The notes below the pieces were generated by a model. The model was given only the letters and a program-made list of their open reading frames with translations, was not told where the DNA came from and ran no database searches. The translations under genes were made by a program, and so were the position numbers. This document shows positions 44,080 to 55,534 of a DNA stretch of 64,000 nt, piece after piece; positions within the stretch are counted from its first letter, which is position 1; every line of letters begins with the position of its first letter. Source of the DNA: Plantago ovata (Eukaryota > Streptophyta > Magnoliopsida > Lamiales > Plantaginaceae); NCBI GenBank assembly GCA_028274465.1, contig CM051455.1, positions 90,664,871-90,728,870 of the forward strand, written 5' to 3'.

Positions 44080-47000
44080 AACTCCCCAAACCGAACCTTT
44101 GCTTGTCCTCAAGCAACTAAGCTAGACTCTAATACAAAAAACATGCAAGACACAAAATGGAGTTTCATGCCAAATAAAATGAACTATTCTACTGAATCTA
44201 TCAAATAACATATGAACAAAAACCATATGAATCAAAGCATGAATATAGGTCGAAGAATACCTCGATTGACTTATACACATCCACTTAAGCACTTATGTCA
44301 AGACAAGATAGTCTCTCGTAACATTCTCTACCTGGACCTAGTCAGTGACGACGTAATGATGCATGCTAAGATACGAATGGTTGCCCCGTGCCTATGAAAC
44401 TGAGGACTTACTGTTGTTCCACCATGTTAAGACTTTTCCTCAAAAGAGGTCGAACCAGTACTGGCTCTCATCAAACGAAGGAGGGTTCCCTATAAAAGAT
44501 AACACTCCCCTATTCTACCCATCTCTCAAGTAAAGTCTTAAGCTATTCACCACTTCCTGAATGGCAGGACGAGGGTGGTCTAGAACAGATGACACTCAAG
44601 ACAAAAAGATAAAAACACGATTACGAACATTGCAAAATGGAAAAGACTCAACACTTTGCTAAACTGCTATTTGGCTTTCTTTTTTGGACCCTTCTTTGCT
44701 TTTTTGGGGTCTTCTCGTTTTTTTCTTTTTTTTTCTTTCCAGATTCCTTTTTTTTTTTCTTTTTCTCTTTTTTTTCTGGAATTTTCTTTCTTTTTTTTTC
44801 GATTTTTTTTTCTAGCCAGCAGTAGCATAACAAAAAGAGAAACAAAATGACTCACACGACTTCCCCAAACCTATTCGAAAGAATAGGTTGGAGTACAAAA
44901 TTTACGGAAAAAGGAAAAATAAACTCACGATACGAAAATGAAAAACAGAAACAAGTCTAACGATGGTGTAACCCCCTCCCGAACCTATTCGGAAGAATAG
45001 GTTATAAACAAAGGATCACACAACCTCACACTACCTCCTTCCTAGGCCTTTAGCAATCTCAAAGCATGGTGAAGACTTGTTGCCTCTTAGGTACATAATC
45101 GCTCGGGAAACAACCATAAGACCCTAACATGCATCATCCTATTATAAAGGCCTTCGTGAACCGCAGTAGAGAAAACACCACTAAGTGATGTCGAGACTAC
45201 CATGCTTAACTAAGTGCAATACATAAATGCGACGAGCCATGCGAGACAGACCTCAAACAAATTCATAGAGATGAAGCATACGATTAATGGCATAGTTAGT
45301 TAATCTACCCAATAAGAAAGTTCAAAAAATTCGGCAATAAACTCCATATAAAACATGCAAAACTATCCTAGGATGAATGCAATGAATGCAACCTAAAAAA
45401 TCTAAGAAAGCAGTAAACGTGCAGATGCAAATGCAGACGAATAAAACATGCGAGGTACTTTACTCAGCCTACCAATGTCAAGTTCCAAACTAACAACATC
45501 AGATCACTTAAATTCCATCCCCCCTCATGAAATTAACGCTAGTCCCTAGCAGTAAGAAAATGAGGAAATAAGATGTGATACTAGATGTTACCCCATGGTT
45601 TGGCCTCGGTCGGCTGAGTATGCTGCTCTTGAGTTATTGGGCCTCCTCTGGGAGCTTTATAGGGAGTCATCAGGTCTTCAGGTAGGCGCGGTAGTTTCAA
45701 TTATGGGCCGTATAGGAGCAACTCCTCAGTTAGTATCATCATTGCCCGTATGGCCTTCATTGTCACTACTATCACGCACATCCTCACTAGTAGAGTTGTA
45801 GTGGCAGGTAGAATTCTCAAGATTAGCCGCCGCTGTTATGGAATTCTCCATCCTGTAGCCCTCCAATAGGATGTGAACTGTTGAAGGGGAAAGGGCAGTG
45901 CTATCAGGACCTCCCCCTCCAACGGTTTACACCACGAGAAGGTTTTAGTAAGCTGCTTGGATACTCAGAAGTCTTCCACCTTTTTCTCCAATTTTGTCCA
46001 CATTCTCTATAGTTGATGCTCCCAATATCAATGTTATGCTCCTTTTAGAGGCAGGCAAGGGGCACCCCAACAAGGTGCTGAGTACCCATGTCATTATGTT
46101 TTGGAACCAAGCTAGCGCTTCGGAACCTTCTAGCAACTGTGAACTCAAGATTAAATCCGTCGTGGCGAGAATGTCCCGGTGCCTTCCAGTTCACTCGAAC
46201 TCTGCAGTCCTCGTGATGGAGTGATGACGTAATAATGGTTTCTATCCCTTCGGTGGTGCATGAATAGGCATAGGTGTCCTTACTCCAGGTGTACTCTAGC
46301 TCCTCCTCTTGGATAATCCACGACGTTGTCGCAAAACCCCTTGGCTCGCACGCACATCTAGCGAGATCACCTTCCTTGACATGGTTCTTCAAAGCAATCA
46401 TACGGGAATGCTCCCTTCCCTTGGTATGGTACCTACAAACAGCTGTTAGCACCTCGTATGACACAAAACTGACTCAAATACATACTAGTGTAAAAGCGAA
46501 ACACACAAGTGATAAAATCAACAATCGAACTCCTCAAACCGCAATGTCTATCCTAGCTTCTTCATCATGCAACATACCAACGTAACTACTACATGCGATA
46601 CATCACATCATGCTTTTACTAGACCACCAATATCCTTGATAACAAGGCTCTATTCATACCATAGCAGCGAAAAATCCAATCATCATAAATCCTCATACTC
46701 AACATTTAAGCATTCTATCGTCAAATCTACCAACATTACATCAATAAACACATTCATATGCAAGAAACCAAAGATAAAGACATATCGCAGAACAAGATAT
46801 ATCATCTAATAGCAAAATACCCAAATCAACAATCCAAGCAAAATTGAGCATGCAATTGATAGTAAATAACATGTCTAATCACACAAACAACATACCCATG
46901 CATCAAATATGCATAATTGAAGCTCAAAATAGAAAACCCCCAAATTCGAAAATTAGGGTTCTAAGGATGATACCTCAGATCTGCAAATCTAACGAATTAG

Positions 47001-47485
47001 GATGAAATCTGTTCGGATAGGATGATAGATCATGTAATAGGCTTCGAATTAAGCTAAAGAACACTCAATTTGGTCAAGAAATGAAGAAGTTATGAAGATT
47101 TAGAAGCAAAATCGCACTTTTCGGGTTTTTTGGGAGTATGGATGAAGAAGAATGAAGAAAATAAGGTTTTGGGGATGAAATCCGCGTTCTTGAAGTTCTG
47201 GGACCGTGGGGCGGTTCGCCCCACACGGGGCGGTTCGCCCCGTGGTTCCCGTCGTCAGAAAATGCGGTTTTAATCCCCAAAACCAATTTTTCCGAAAAAT
47301 CCACTCGAAAAATCTCTCTCAAACATAAGCATATACAACACAGACCTGAACAAATTCGCATATGAGAAGCAAATAGTTCAAGAATGAATGCATGCAGAAA
47401 AGCAGTAAAGAAAGCGGTAAAAATTCCGGGTTGCCTCCCGGATAGCGTCATTGTTTAAAGTCTTTGACTCGACTCCTGTCTGCGC
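44080..47485 (-). other. Non-coding part of gag-only element, unit B
   Basis: Near-identical copy of unit A's non-coding part, with hairpins at 44868-44889 and 44982-45003 and twin GC palindromes at about 47206-47244. A few one-base indels in homopolymers separate it from unit A (for example near 44447 and 44610). Confidence 0.65.
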
Positions 47486-48095
47486 CTATCTCTTATTTTT
47501 GCGGGTACTAGGCTTCCCCTTCATTGATCTCCTTTCTATGCCACGAACCTGTGAATAAGAAAGAATATAGGCTGCAAGACCACAGTAGTGAGTGGTAATA
47601 TCGGGCGGTTCAGGTGGATCAGGTATGGCTTGCAACACATGTTGATTGCCATCCACTTCGATAGTGCAGGTTCTTTGGTAGATGTCCATCACGGAGCGTA
47701 GTTTAGTCAAGAACGTTTTCCCTAAGAGTATGACATCCCCGTCCCAGGTGCAGATGCCGACATAACTACGAAATTGGTGTATATAGATGCTTCACCAATC
47801 TTGACCAACACATTTTTACAACGCCCTCGGGTCTCATAAAGGATCCATCCGCCAGTTGCACAATAGCCCTTTGCTCAGATAGTTTTCCGATGTTGCTCTT
47901 TTCAAACACATTCAAAGGAATTATATTTGAGTAGGATCCCGTGTCTAGTGTGGCACGGACATCTTCAAGCTCACCAATCCCTACCTTAACATCGAAACTT
48001 TTAGGGAGTGGTTCGGGATCCTCTTGCTCTTCATCACTTGTGTCAGAACCAAGGCCCTTCTCTTCTTCCTCAGCCTGTAGAAGTTCTTCCTTCAT
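47486..48095 (-). pseudogene. Athila-like aspartic protease, unit B, two breaks
   Basis: Same as the unit A protease, with the DTGSYS active site and the shared frame break at the five-A run near 47820. In addition one C is missing from the CCCCC run near 47740, which shortens the second half further. Confidence 0.8.
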
Positions 48096-48104
48096 GCAAC
48101 ACTC

Positions 48105-49616
48105 TCACCTAACAACCTTCCTGATGGTGATTTCGTCAGGTACATCACCAGCCAATGTAATGGCATTTGACTTCACAGTGCTGCTAGGCAGTTTTCGGTC
48201 GATCAACTCTTGCATCTTTTGATGGGCAAGCCTAGTGCTCTCTTCCAACTTATCGAGCCTTGCCCTAGTCTTCTCAGAATCTTCTTCATAACGTTTGAGA
48301 AAACTTTGCGTGTGATCAACCATCTTCTGCAAGTACTCCATCAGTAGAGCCGACTTCGACTTCGGTGGCTCTTTCGGAGCGGGGTTTTCGCAGTGATCAT
48401 TACCATAGTTCAGCCTACTACGGTCTTGGTTATGTCCATAAGTTTGGTTAGCCGGTGCATATCCTTGATTGTTACGGTATCCTCTTCTCCAGAATCCACC
48501 TCGAGGATTCCTACCGTTTTGTCCGTAGCTAACTTCTTGAGTGCCAAACTCCGTAGCAAAGGCTTCTTCTTCGTCTCCTCGAGCCCAGTTGCCATCATCG
48601 TATGCCAACTCCGATCTACACATATGAGCCCCATGCCCATAGTTCTTGCATATTCGGCATACTTCGTTCGAAACAGCTGTTCCGGTGGCACTCTTGAGGA
48701 CTTGCTTCAATTCGTTGGTAAAGCACTCGAATTGATCCCCATTTCCCCTGTACATAGGGGCTTCTTGAGTCGGTGGAGCTTCAGGTCCACGTCTCCTAAC
48801 CATTGCTCTTGGGTCCTTGAACTGCGAACCCTTAGCAAGCCTTTCGAAAACTGCCCAGACGGCTTCTGCGGTTTCCTCCCAAATATTGCCTCGGCATTGG
48901 AAATCCACCACTTGTTGGTTCTCGAAGGTTAGTCCATTGTAGAAGTGTTGGACTAAGTCAGAAAGTTCAAAACCATGGTGAGGGCACTTGTTCGTGAGAT
49001 CTTGGAACCTCTCGAACGCGGTGTAGATGGTCTCATCATAGTCCTGCTTGAATCCAGTGATTTGCGCCTTAAGCACAGTAGTCAAGGTGTGAGGGAAGTA
49101 TTTCTCCATGAAAGCTGAAAAAAACTTTTCCCAAGTGTCCAGCGAGCCTGCTGGAAGAGAACTCAGCCATGACTTGGCTCTGTCGCCAAGTCCCATAGCA
49201 AAAACCTTCATCCTTAACTCATCCGTTGTTATGTCAGCTCCGGGTCGTGGGAGTTGGTTGAAGAAATCATCGATATCGTGCAAGTACCCCATCACATCTT
49301 CCCTTGATAAGCCATAGAACCTCGGAAGTTGTTGGAATGCGTGGTTCTTGATCTCCAGATCTCGGGTTGCAGACGAAAGAACAATCGCCGGTCCCCTCAT
49401 ACGATCTTTGGTGGGTTGTACCCATGCCTTCAGTGGTCTAGCTTCTGCCATTCTGTCGATTTCCTTGAAGAGACTAAGTAGAGATTCAGAGAAATCGGTT
49501 TCCTCTATTTCCTCTAGTGCGCGCCTTTCAAGTAGTCGCCTTCTTTGGTAGTAGACTCTGTCGATCTCAGCAATTGAATTAGCAAGCGGTGTACCTGCAG
49601 AACGTGTATGCGGCAT
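48105..49616 (-). CDS. Gag of gag-only element, unit B
   Basis: 503 codons, intact, with the same capsid core, zinc knuckle and coiled coil as the unit A gag. One synonymous difference was noted near 48168. It is separated from the in-frame protease by a single TGA at about 48107. Confidence 0.9.
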   Translation of the reverse strand: MPHTRSAGTPLANSIAEIDRVYYQRRRLLERRALEEIEETDFSESLLSLFKEIDRMAEARPLKAWVQPTKDRMRGPAIVLSSATRDLEIKNHAFQQLPRFYGLSREDVMGYLHDIDDFFNQLPRPGADITTDELRMKVFAMGLGDRAKSWLSSLPAGSLDTWEKFFSAFMEKYFPHTLTTVLKAQITGFKQDYDETIYTAFERFQDLTNKCPHHGFELSDLVQHFYNGLTFENQQVVDFQCRGNIWEETAEAVWAVFERLAKGSQFKDPRAMVRRRGPEAPPTQEAPMYRGNGDQFECFTNELKQVLKSATGTAVSNEVCRICKNYGHGAHMCRSELAYDDGNWARGDEEEAFATEFGTQEVSYGQNGRNPRGGFWRRGYRNNQGYAPANQTYGHNQDRSRLNYGNDHCENPAPKEPPKSKSALLMEYLQKMVDHTQSFLKRYEEDSEKTRARLDKLEESTRLAHQKMQELIDRKLPSSTVKSNAITLAGDVPDEITIRKVVR

Positions 49617-49764
49617 ACACTATCTGTAATAGACTAGGAAAGATGATTAGAAACGGACTAGGAAAGCAGTATTAGAGAGAGATTAAAAAGGAAAACTAAA
49701 ACTAATAGAATTAGGAATCTAAAGCTGTAAATATAAACAAATTAAACAGAAAAAAGGAGTATAG

Positions 49765-49782
49765 TCCCCGGCAACGGCGCCA
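49765..49782 (-). promoter_or_regulatory. Primer binding site, unit B
   Basis: Minus strand TGGCGCCGTTGCCGGGGA, identical to unit A. Confidence 0.9.
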
Positions 49783-49785
49783 ATT

Positions 49786-51041
49786 TGATGAACGCGGATT
49801 TGTCGGTTGCGGTTCAGTCAAATAATATTTGTTATTTAGCCAAAGGCAATCCACAACTACAACGAAAACCGTAGTATAGCAGTAGAATGACTCGAGTGTC
49901 GTTCTCTCAGGACTATAACTAACTTTATCAAATCTAATTTAGAATATAAAAACAGCAAATAGATAGCAATAGGGGGTTTTCTAGCAGATAATGGAGATTG
50001 GTGATAGTATGGTCCTTCTTAACATAATGGGTCGATAATCATGCATAAATTCCTCGGTCTTGCATAGAGATCTTTGAATCAATCTAGTGTCCTGTTGCAA
50101 GTATTAAGCACTACGAAGATAATTTGGTCTGACTAGTCAACCACGATTGTCCTAATGTGTTCCGTAATTATTCAACACTACGAAGATAATTGGTCTGATG
50201 GTCGACTAGTGTCCAATTGTGCATAATAATCAATACAACATACGAGAATTTTGGTTACAACTGATCAACGAAATAAAGCAATGACACGGAGTATAATGCG
50301 CGATATAGCCATTAGCATGAGTATCTTCCCTCGCTAAGAATTCACATACTACCACCAACGATAAGTTTAGCTACTCATAATAGGCATGCAATCAACAGAA
50401 ATCATAGAAGAAAACATGTTGAAAGAATATAAAATAAGTAGAATAAAACTGTAAGATACAAAGTTACCGAAGGTTGTCAATCTCCGGATGATTGCGGTCC
50501 TACGAGCTCCAAACTGCTATGAAAAAGTATCCCCTAAGCTACAGAACTCCCAGGACAGGCCCCGGGAAGTTCCTACCTAAAACTATAGAGAGAGGTGAGA
50601 AAGTAGGTCTGGAAAGATATGATTTTCGGAGAGAAAACTGAGCACTATATATAGGCCCCGAATAAATCACGGGGCGGTTCGCCCCCCGTCTTTTTTGCGG
50701 AATTCCGCGTTTTTCGACGCGGTTTTGGATTTCTTCACCTTTTCAGACTCGGTTTCTGACTTCTAGTGGCCTTCTAACCTCCAGATTCGACCCCTAGACT
50801 CCAAATCCTATCCGAAAACCTTCAGATACTCCAAATAGGCTTCTGGAACACCAATTCCTTGTCAACTTCAATATAATTGCCTAGAAATCTTCGAATTTCA
50901 ACCAAAACCTGTAAAATAAAATCTAAAGGGAAACGTGACACTATTCTAATAAAATGTACTAAAATATAGCTAAATTAACATAGAGGATAGCTAAAATAGG
51001 TGAAAAAGACTCGAATGAATGTGTAAAATACACATTCATCA
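49786..51041 (-). repeat. Gag-only element LTR C (outer 5' LTR)
   Basis: 1256 bp, ends at CATTCATCA, then host sequence CCTGTGTCCTACGC of the Tat antisense gene. The undisturbed site in copy 1 (near 3940) reads CTAGGCCTGTGTCC on the minus strand, so the expected target duplication is CCTGT; the other side is lost in the gap. Confidence 0.92.
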
Positions 51042-53111
51042 CCTGTGTCCTACGCAAGTACTTCCCAACTCCATTGGGTATTTTGTGGCTTTTTGCGTGT
51101 GGTGTAAGTCGAAGAAGCAGCGGGTTACGGCTTCCAACTTTTTGCAATTCTTTTCGATGTGTGAGGGGGATTCGGGCCACTTTTACTACTTCACCCCCGT
51201 ACGGAACTATGAGCTCTTCACCAAGTTCCAATCATCTCACGGGGCTGGTTATAAGAGACGTTACGTATACGTTCGAATGCGTAGAGGGGAGGATGGTAGT
51301 GATGGCGTGGTGCCTACTCCTCGGCTTTGGAGGCGGCACGATGGTGACGTGACTCGGCTCTTGAAGAGAGGGGGGTGGGCCGATAATTATAAAGGCATTA
51401 AACCCGAGGATCGGATTAACCCCTACGGTCTCTTGGTGGAGCCGATCCTTTACTTGGGGGACGTGTCTTCGATCAAGCCAGAGATGAGGGGCATCCGAAA
51501 CTTGGGTGAGTTCGAATGTTTTTTTCTTTTGGGTTCTTTTTCGAATGTTGTTTTATGTTCGAACATAATTTAAAACTTATGCACTTGTGCTTTTCTTCGC
51601 AGATTACTGGATGAAGCTCTCCGCTAACTTCCTCGCGAAAAGGGCTTTGGAGTTGGCCAACAAGAAAGTGACGGTAAAGTATACCGAAGACCGACCTCAT
51701 GACCTAGACAAGATCATCCCCGCTGACTTCCAACCTCAACCTGACATCCCTATCGAAGGGGGTGTTGTGCCGACGGAGGGAGCTTCAGGGCCGGTTCCGC
51801 CAACTACAAGTTTGACTCCCAATCAGGTGGTTTCGACCGTTCCGCCCGTGGGTCGAACCGAAGGTTCAGGGGATAACCAAGACTTGGGTCGCAACCCACC
51901 TGTTCGAAGTGGAAAGGAGATAGCTCAGAGTTCGGCTTCGACGCAGAGGGAAAGGGCTCGAACCAAAGTTTTCCCTGAGCAGATCATACATCTTGATTCT
52001 CCGGCCGGTTCGAGGGAGGATGTCCCCGAGGGCTCGAGGAGGGAGATGGTGTCCTTCCTTCACGGCGAAGCGGAGGTTGGTTTGAAGTGGAGAAATCTCT
52101 TCGTTTGTAGTAGCGACCAAGCTGAACTGGACGCTCTTTCTGATGCAAGCATTGGAGCGAAAGCCGCTCTTCTTCAAATGCAGGTGCGAACCTCTTGGTT
52201 TTTCATAAGATAAATCTCTTCCTTTTTGTTCGTTTGTTTTTTTTTTTTTTTTTTTTTTTTCTTGATCTTTTTCTTTCGATGCAGCTGTTGACTGTGTCGA
52301 GGAATATTGACAACCGCCTCGAACAGAGGGCGAACTCCCTAGAGCGCTTTGATTCGAAACTTCAGGAGGAGAGGAGGTTGAGGGAGCGCTTCCAGGAGGG
52401 TTACTCGAAAAGGGGGAGTCAACTGAAAGATCAGCAAGCTGAGATCGAGCGCTTGAAGGAGAAGAAGGCTTCTTTGGAGAAGACCCTCTTGGTGGTTGAA
52501 GAGAAGAATGCGAACTTGGTGGCCAAGACCAGTCAACTCTCAAAAGAGAAGGAGGGTTCGAGGTGGCGTTGAAGAAGACACGTGAGGAACTTGTGAAGAA
52601 AGGGAAGTTTGCTCGGGTCGAAGCTGTGCGGGACATTCGAGAGTCTGGTTCTTGTGCGTATATGCTGAGTAAACGGGATGCCGTTTCGATGGTGAAGGGA
52701 AAAGACAAGACGCTCGCCCAGCTTCGTTTCGGTGGAAAATTGACTTCGGACTTCAATGAAGAGCGGGACGTGAACCTTGAGCTTGACGATGAGTTGAAAC
52801 CTATTGGTCCCGGTGAAGTCGTGGTTGGTGAAGATGGCGCTCCTTTGGATGAAGAGGCGATGTACGCGGCGCTCCAAAGTGAGGAGTTTTTTGCGGTGGT
52901 TCACCCGGAAGAGGCTCCTGCTACTTCGAACTTCCCCTCAGTTCCTTCGTGGGTGCTTCCCATGTGCGAAGTCGGTAATGATGACCTTACTCTGGCTGGA
53001 ATTGATCTTGGCTCACTTTCGTTCAAGGATTTCGGGTCTATTTTGAAGAGCTTCAACTTTGATGACAACACCGAAGATACTGCTCACAACAATCCCGCTC
53101 CCCCTTCGTAG
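51042..53111 (+). pseudogene. Tat antisense spliced gene, copy 2, 5'-truncated
   Basis: Exon 1 remainder 51042-51505, intron 51506-51602 (GTGAGT...TTCGCAG), exon 2 51603-52183, intron 52184-52284 (GTGCGA...GATGCAG, with a run of about 24 T's), exon 3 52285-53111 ending in NNPAPPS. Joining keeps phase at both junctions (exon 1 ends after one base of an Asp codon). It carries the gypsy-type transposon domain, the coiled coil and an acidic tail as in copy 1. One T is missing near 52558, shifting the frame in the coiled-coil exon; copy 1 has a stop at almost the same place instead. The first part is lost to the array at 51041. Confidence 0.8.
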
Positions 53112-53946
53112 AAGACTCGGTATGCCGAGTAACTTTTGTAAATCACTTATTTATATTTGACTTGTATTAAGTACAATATTTAAGTTTGACTTGTATTTCG
53201 GTAGTCTTTTGACCCTTCGAACGGTTTTAGGGGGAGAGGATTCGGTGATTGGCCCCTTAGTTTTTGGGGAGAGGGCCAGGTCGAATCCTCTTTTTTGTCA
53301 ACACTGATAGGCCCTTTCGTTGCCTGATTTATTTCGATGCTAGTGTTATCATTGTGTTGGTTGTTTTTTTTGTTTTTCGACGAGTATGTGTCAGTAAGAT
53401 CTTTTCCGTCGAAAGAGATTTCTAACTTACATCTCGTTGCTCTTTGAAGATGTTGTTTTTCTTCGCGGAGTTATTTTCGGGTGATGTATTTGGGTGAGGT
53501 TTATTCCGTCGAATATCCTCATCGAATCATCATCCTCATTTCGAAAGGGTATTTCGAAGCAGGAGTCTAGTCGAATGATTGTTTTTTCGTCGAAATGAAC
53601 ATCTATTCGTACTGACCCACGAATAGTGGTTCGTTTAGCTCGAACGGTTTTTCTTAGTTATGATGATCCATCCGTCGATAGTCTATCAAATACTCGAGGG
53701 TTTCCTTTCGGAGTGTTTTTCAACTTGCGTATGTCATGAGAACAAAAGAGCATCGAATTCATTTCATTAATCATTCGGCTGTCTCACATTGACGACCCTT
53801 CTTGAGGGTGGTTTGTGGGAGGGTCTTTTGATTGGCAAGATTTTCAACTAACATCTCCTTTTCAGTGACGACCCCTTTTTCGGGGGTGGTTTGTTGGGAA
53901 TGTTGAAACCAAAAAGTGACAAAAAGCAACTACTTCGAGGAGATCT
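53112..53946. other. Tat spacer, copy 2
   Basis: Inverted counterpart of 1040-1873 with the same TTCCGTCGAA repeats and the two GACGACCC hairpin blocks near 53790-53905. No gene. Confidence 0.6.
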
Positions 53947-55353
53947 TCAGGGGTAATATCTCCTAAGATTCTTGATGTTCCAAGGCCTTTGTACTGTGTT
54001 TCCTTCTAAATCTTCGAGCCTGTAAGATCCATTCGACAACGCCTTTGTGACTCGAAATGGTCCTTGCCATGGTTCTTGGAGCTTCCCTACTTTTTCCAGT
54101 ATGTTCGCCTTTCTAAGCACGAGGTCGCCCACGTTCAGGTCACGCCGGACTAAGTTTTTATTATAAGCCTTAGTCATCATGGCTTGGTATCGAAGGATCT
54201 GCATCCTAGCTTATTCTCTCTTCGCGTCCAGTAAATCTAGCTCCAAGGCTCTGGCTTCGTCGTTATCGTTCGGGTTGTACTCCTTGACCCTAAGGCTTTC
54301 CACCGCTATCTCACACGGGATGACTGCCTTGGAGCCGAATACCATGCAAAATGGAGTTTGCTTCGTGGCTGTTCTCTGAGTTGTTCGATAAGCCCATAGT
54401 ACTCCATGAAGTTCGTCGACCCAATCGGCTTTAGACTCTCATAACCTTTTTTCAAGATTGTGAACGATTGTGCGCTTAGTGACTTCTGTCAATCCGTTGG
54501 CTTGAGGTTGGCCAACTGAGGTGAAACTCTGCTTGATTCCGAGCTCTGAACACCACGCTCGTATTTTCTTCCCGGTTAATTGTGTCCCATTATCTGAAGT
54601 GATGATCCATGGAAGCCCGAACCGACAAATGATATTTCTCCATATAAAGCTTCTCATTACTTCTTCTGTTATTCTTCCTACGGCCTCCGCTTCGACCCAC
54701 TTAGAAAAGTATTCCACTGCGACAATCAGGAATTTCTTTTGGTTCGTGGAAGTGGGCATTTTTCCTACGATATCTATCCCCCATCTATCGAAGGGACAGG
54801 AAATGGGAATGGCTATCATAGGTTCTCCCGGTGCCTTACTACTTCGAGCAAAGCGTTGACACTCGTCGCACCTTTTGGCTCGGGCCTTTGAATCCTTTAT
54901 GATGGTTGGCCAATAAAATCCTTGTCGCCGTATTTTTTGTGCTAGGGCTCTTCCGCCCAAATGGTTACCACAACTCCCGGCGTGGACTTCTTCTAGGATG
55001 AGTTGGGATTCTTCCTTGCTGATGCATTTCAAGTGAGGCCCGTCGAAAGATCTTTTGTATAAGTCGGAACCGTCCCAAATGAAGTATTGTGCTCGCCTTC
55101 GGATCCTTCTGGCTTCTGTGTGGTCTTCGGGGGTGATTCCCTGTTTGAAAAGCTGCGGAAAAAGGGGGTTAGTGGGAGGTTCCTTCGAAAGCATTGTTTC
55201 GAGTGTTGGCCTCCGAATGTTGTCCCCCCCCCCCTTCGAACCATATGGCCTTTTGAGGGTACATACGTTCGATAGGTTCGGGTGTTCGAGCAATTTGAAC
55301 TTGTGTATTATGTCTTTCTTTTTGGGTTTTTTACCTTGATGTCGGTCAACCAA
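53947..55353 (-). pseudogene. Tat integrase, copy 2
   Basis: The zinc finger has HAGSCGNH and CDECQRFA. The core has WGIDIVGKM, TSDNGTQ and ANGLTEVTK with all three acidic residues. A TGA after NLEKRL (about 54440) interrupts the frame exactly as in copy 1. The C-terminal part resumes downstream and ends NLRRYYP at 53947. Apart from that stop it is better preserved than copy 1. It inserts element cDNA. Confidence 0.88.
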
Positions 55354-55534
55354 TTGTGGTCGCCTTCAATGGCATTCACTTCGAGCCTATCATCTTGTTT
55401 CCGCTTTAGCTTGTTTTCTCCTATGGCCGGTCGTTGGACCGTCATGAGGGTTACCTGTGTTCAAGGTATGGTAAATAAGAGCTTAGTGGTTGAGAGATTT
55501 GTCTTTTTGGCAAATCATTTCTCGTGGGGAATTT

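Larger units (their letters stand above)
36351..51041 (-). mobile_element. Tandem array of a gag-only (TR-GAG-type) gypsy element
   Basis: LTR (partial, 36351-37117), internal (37118-42823), LTR (42824-44079), internal (44080-49785), LTR (49786-51041). Both internals are 5706 bp and the full LTRs are 1256 bp; units differ at only a handful of positions. Each internal has an Asp-tRNA-type primer site, gag and a broken protease but no RT or integrase, so it depends on an Athila-like helper. It is inserted in the antisense gene of Tat copy 2 at 51042. A shared middle LTR is the product expected from unequal recombination between LTRs. Confidence 0.92.
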
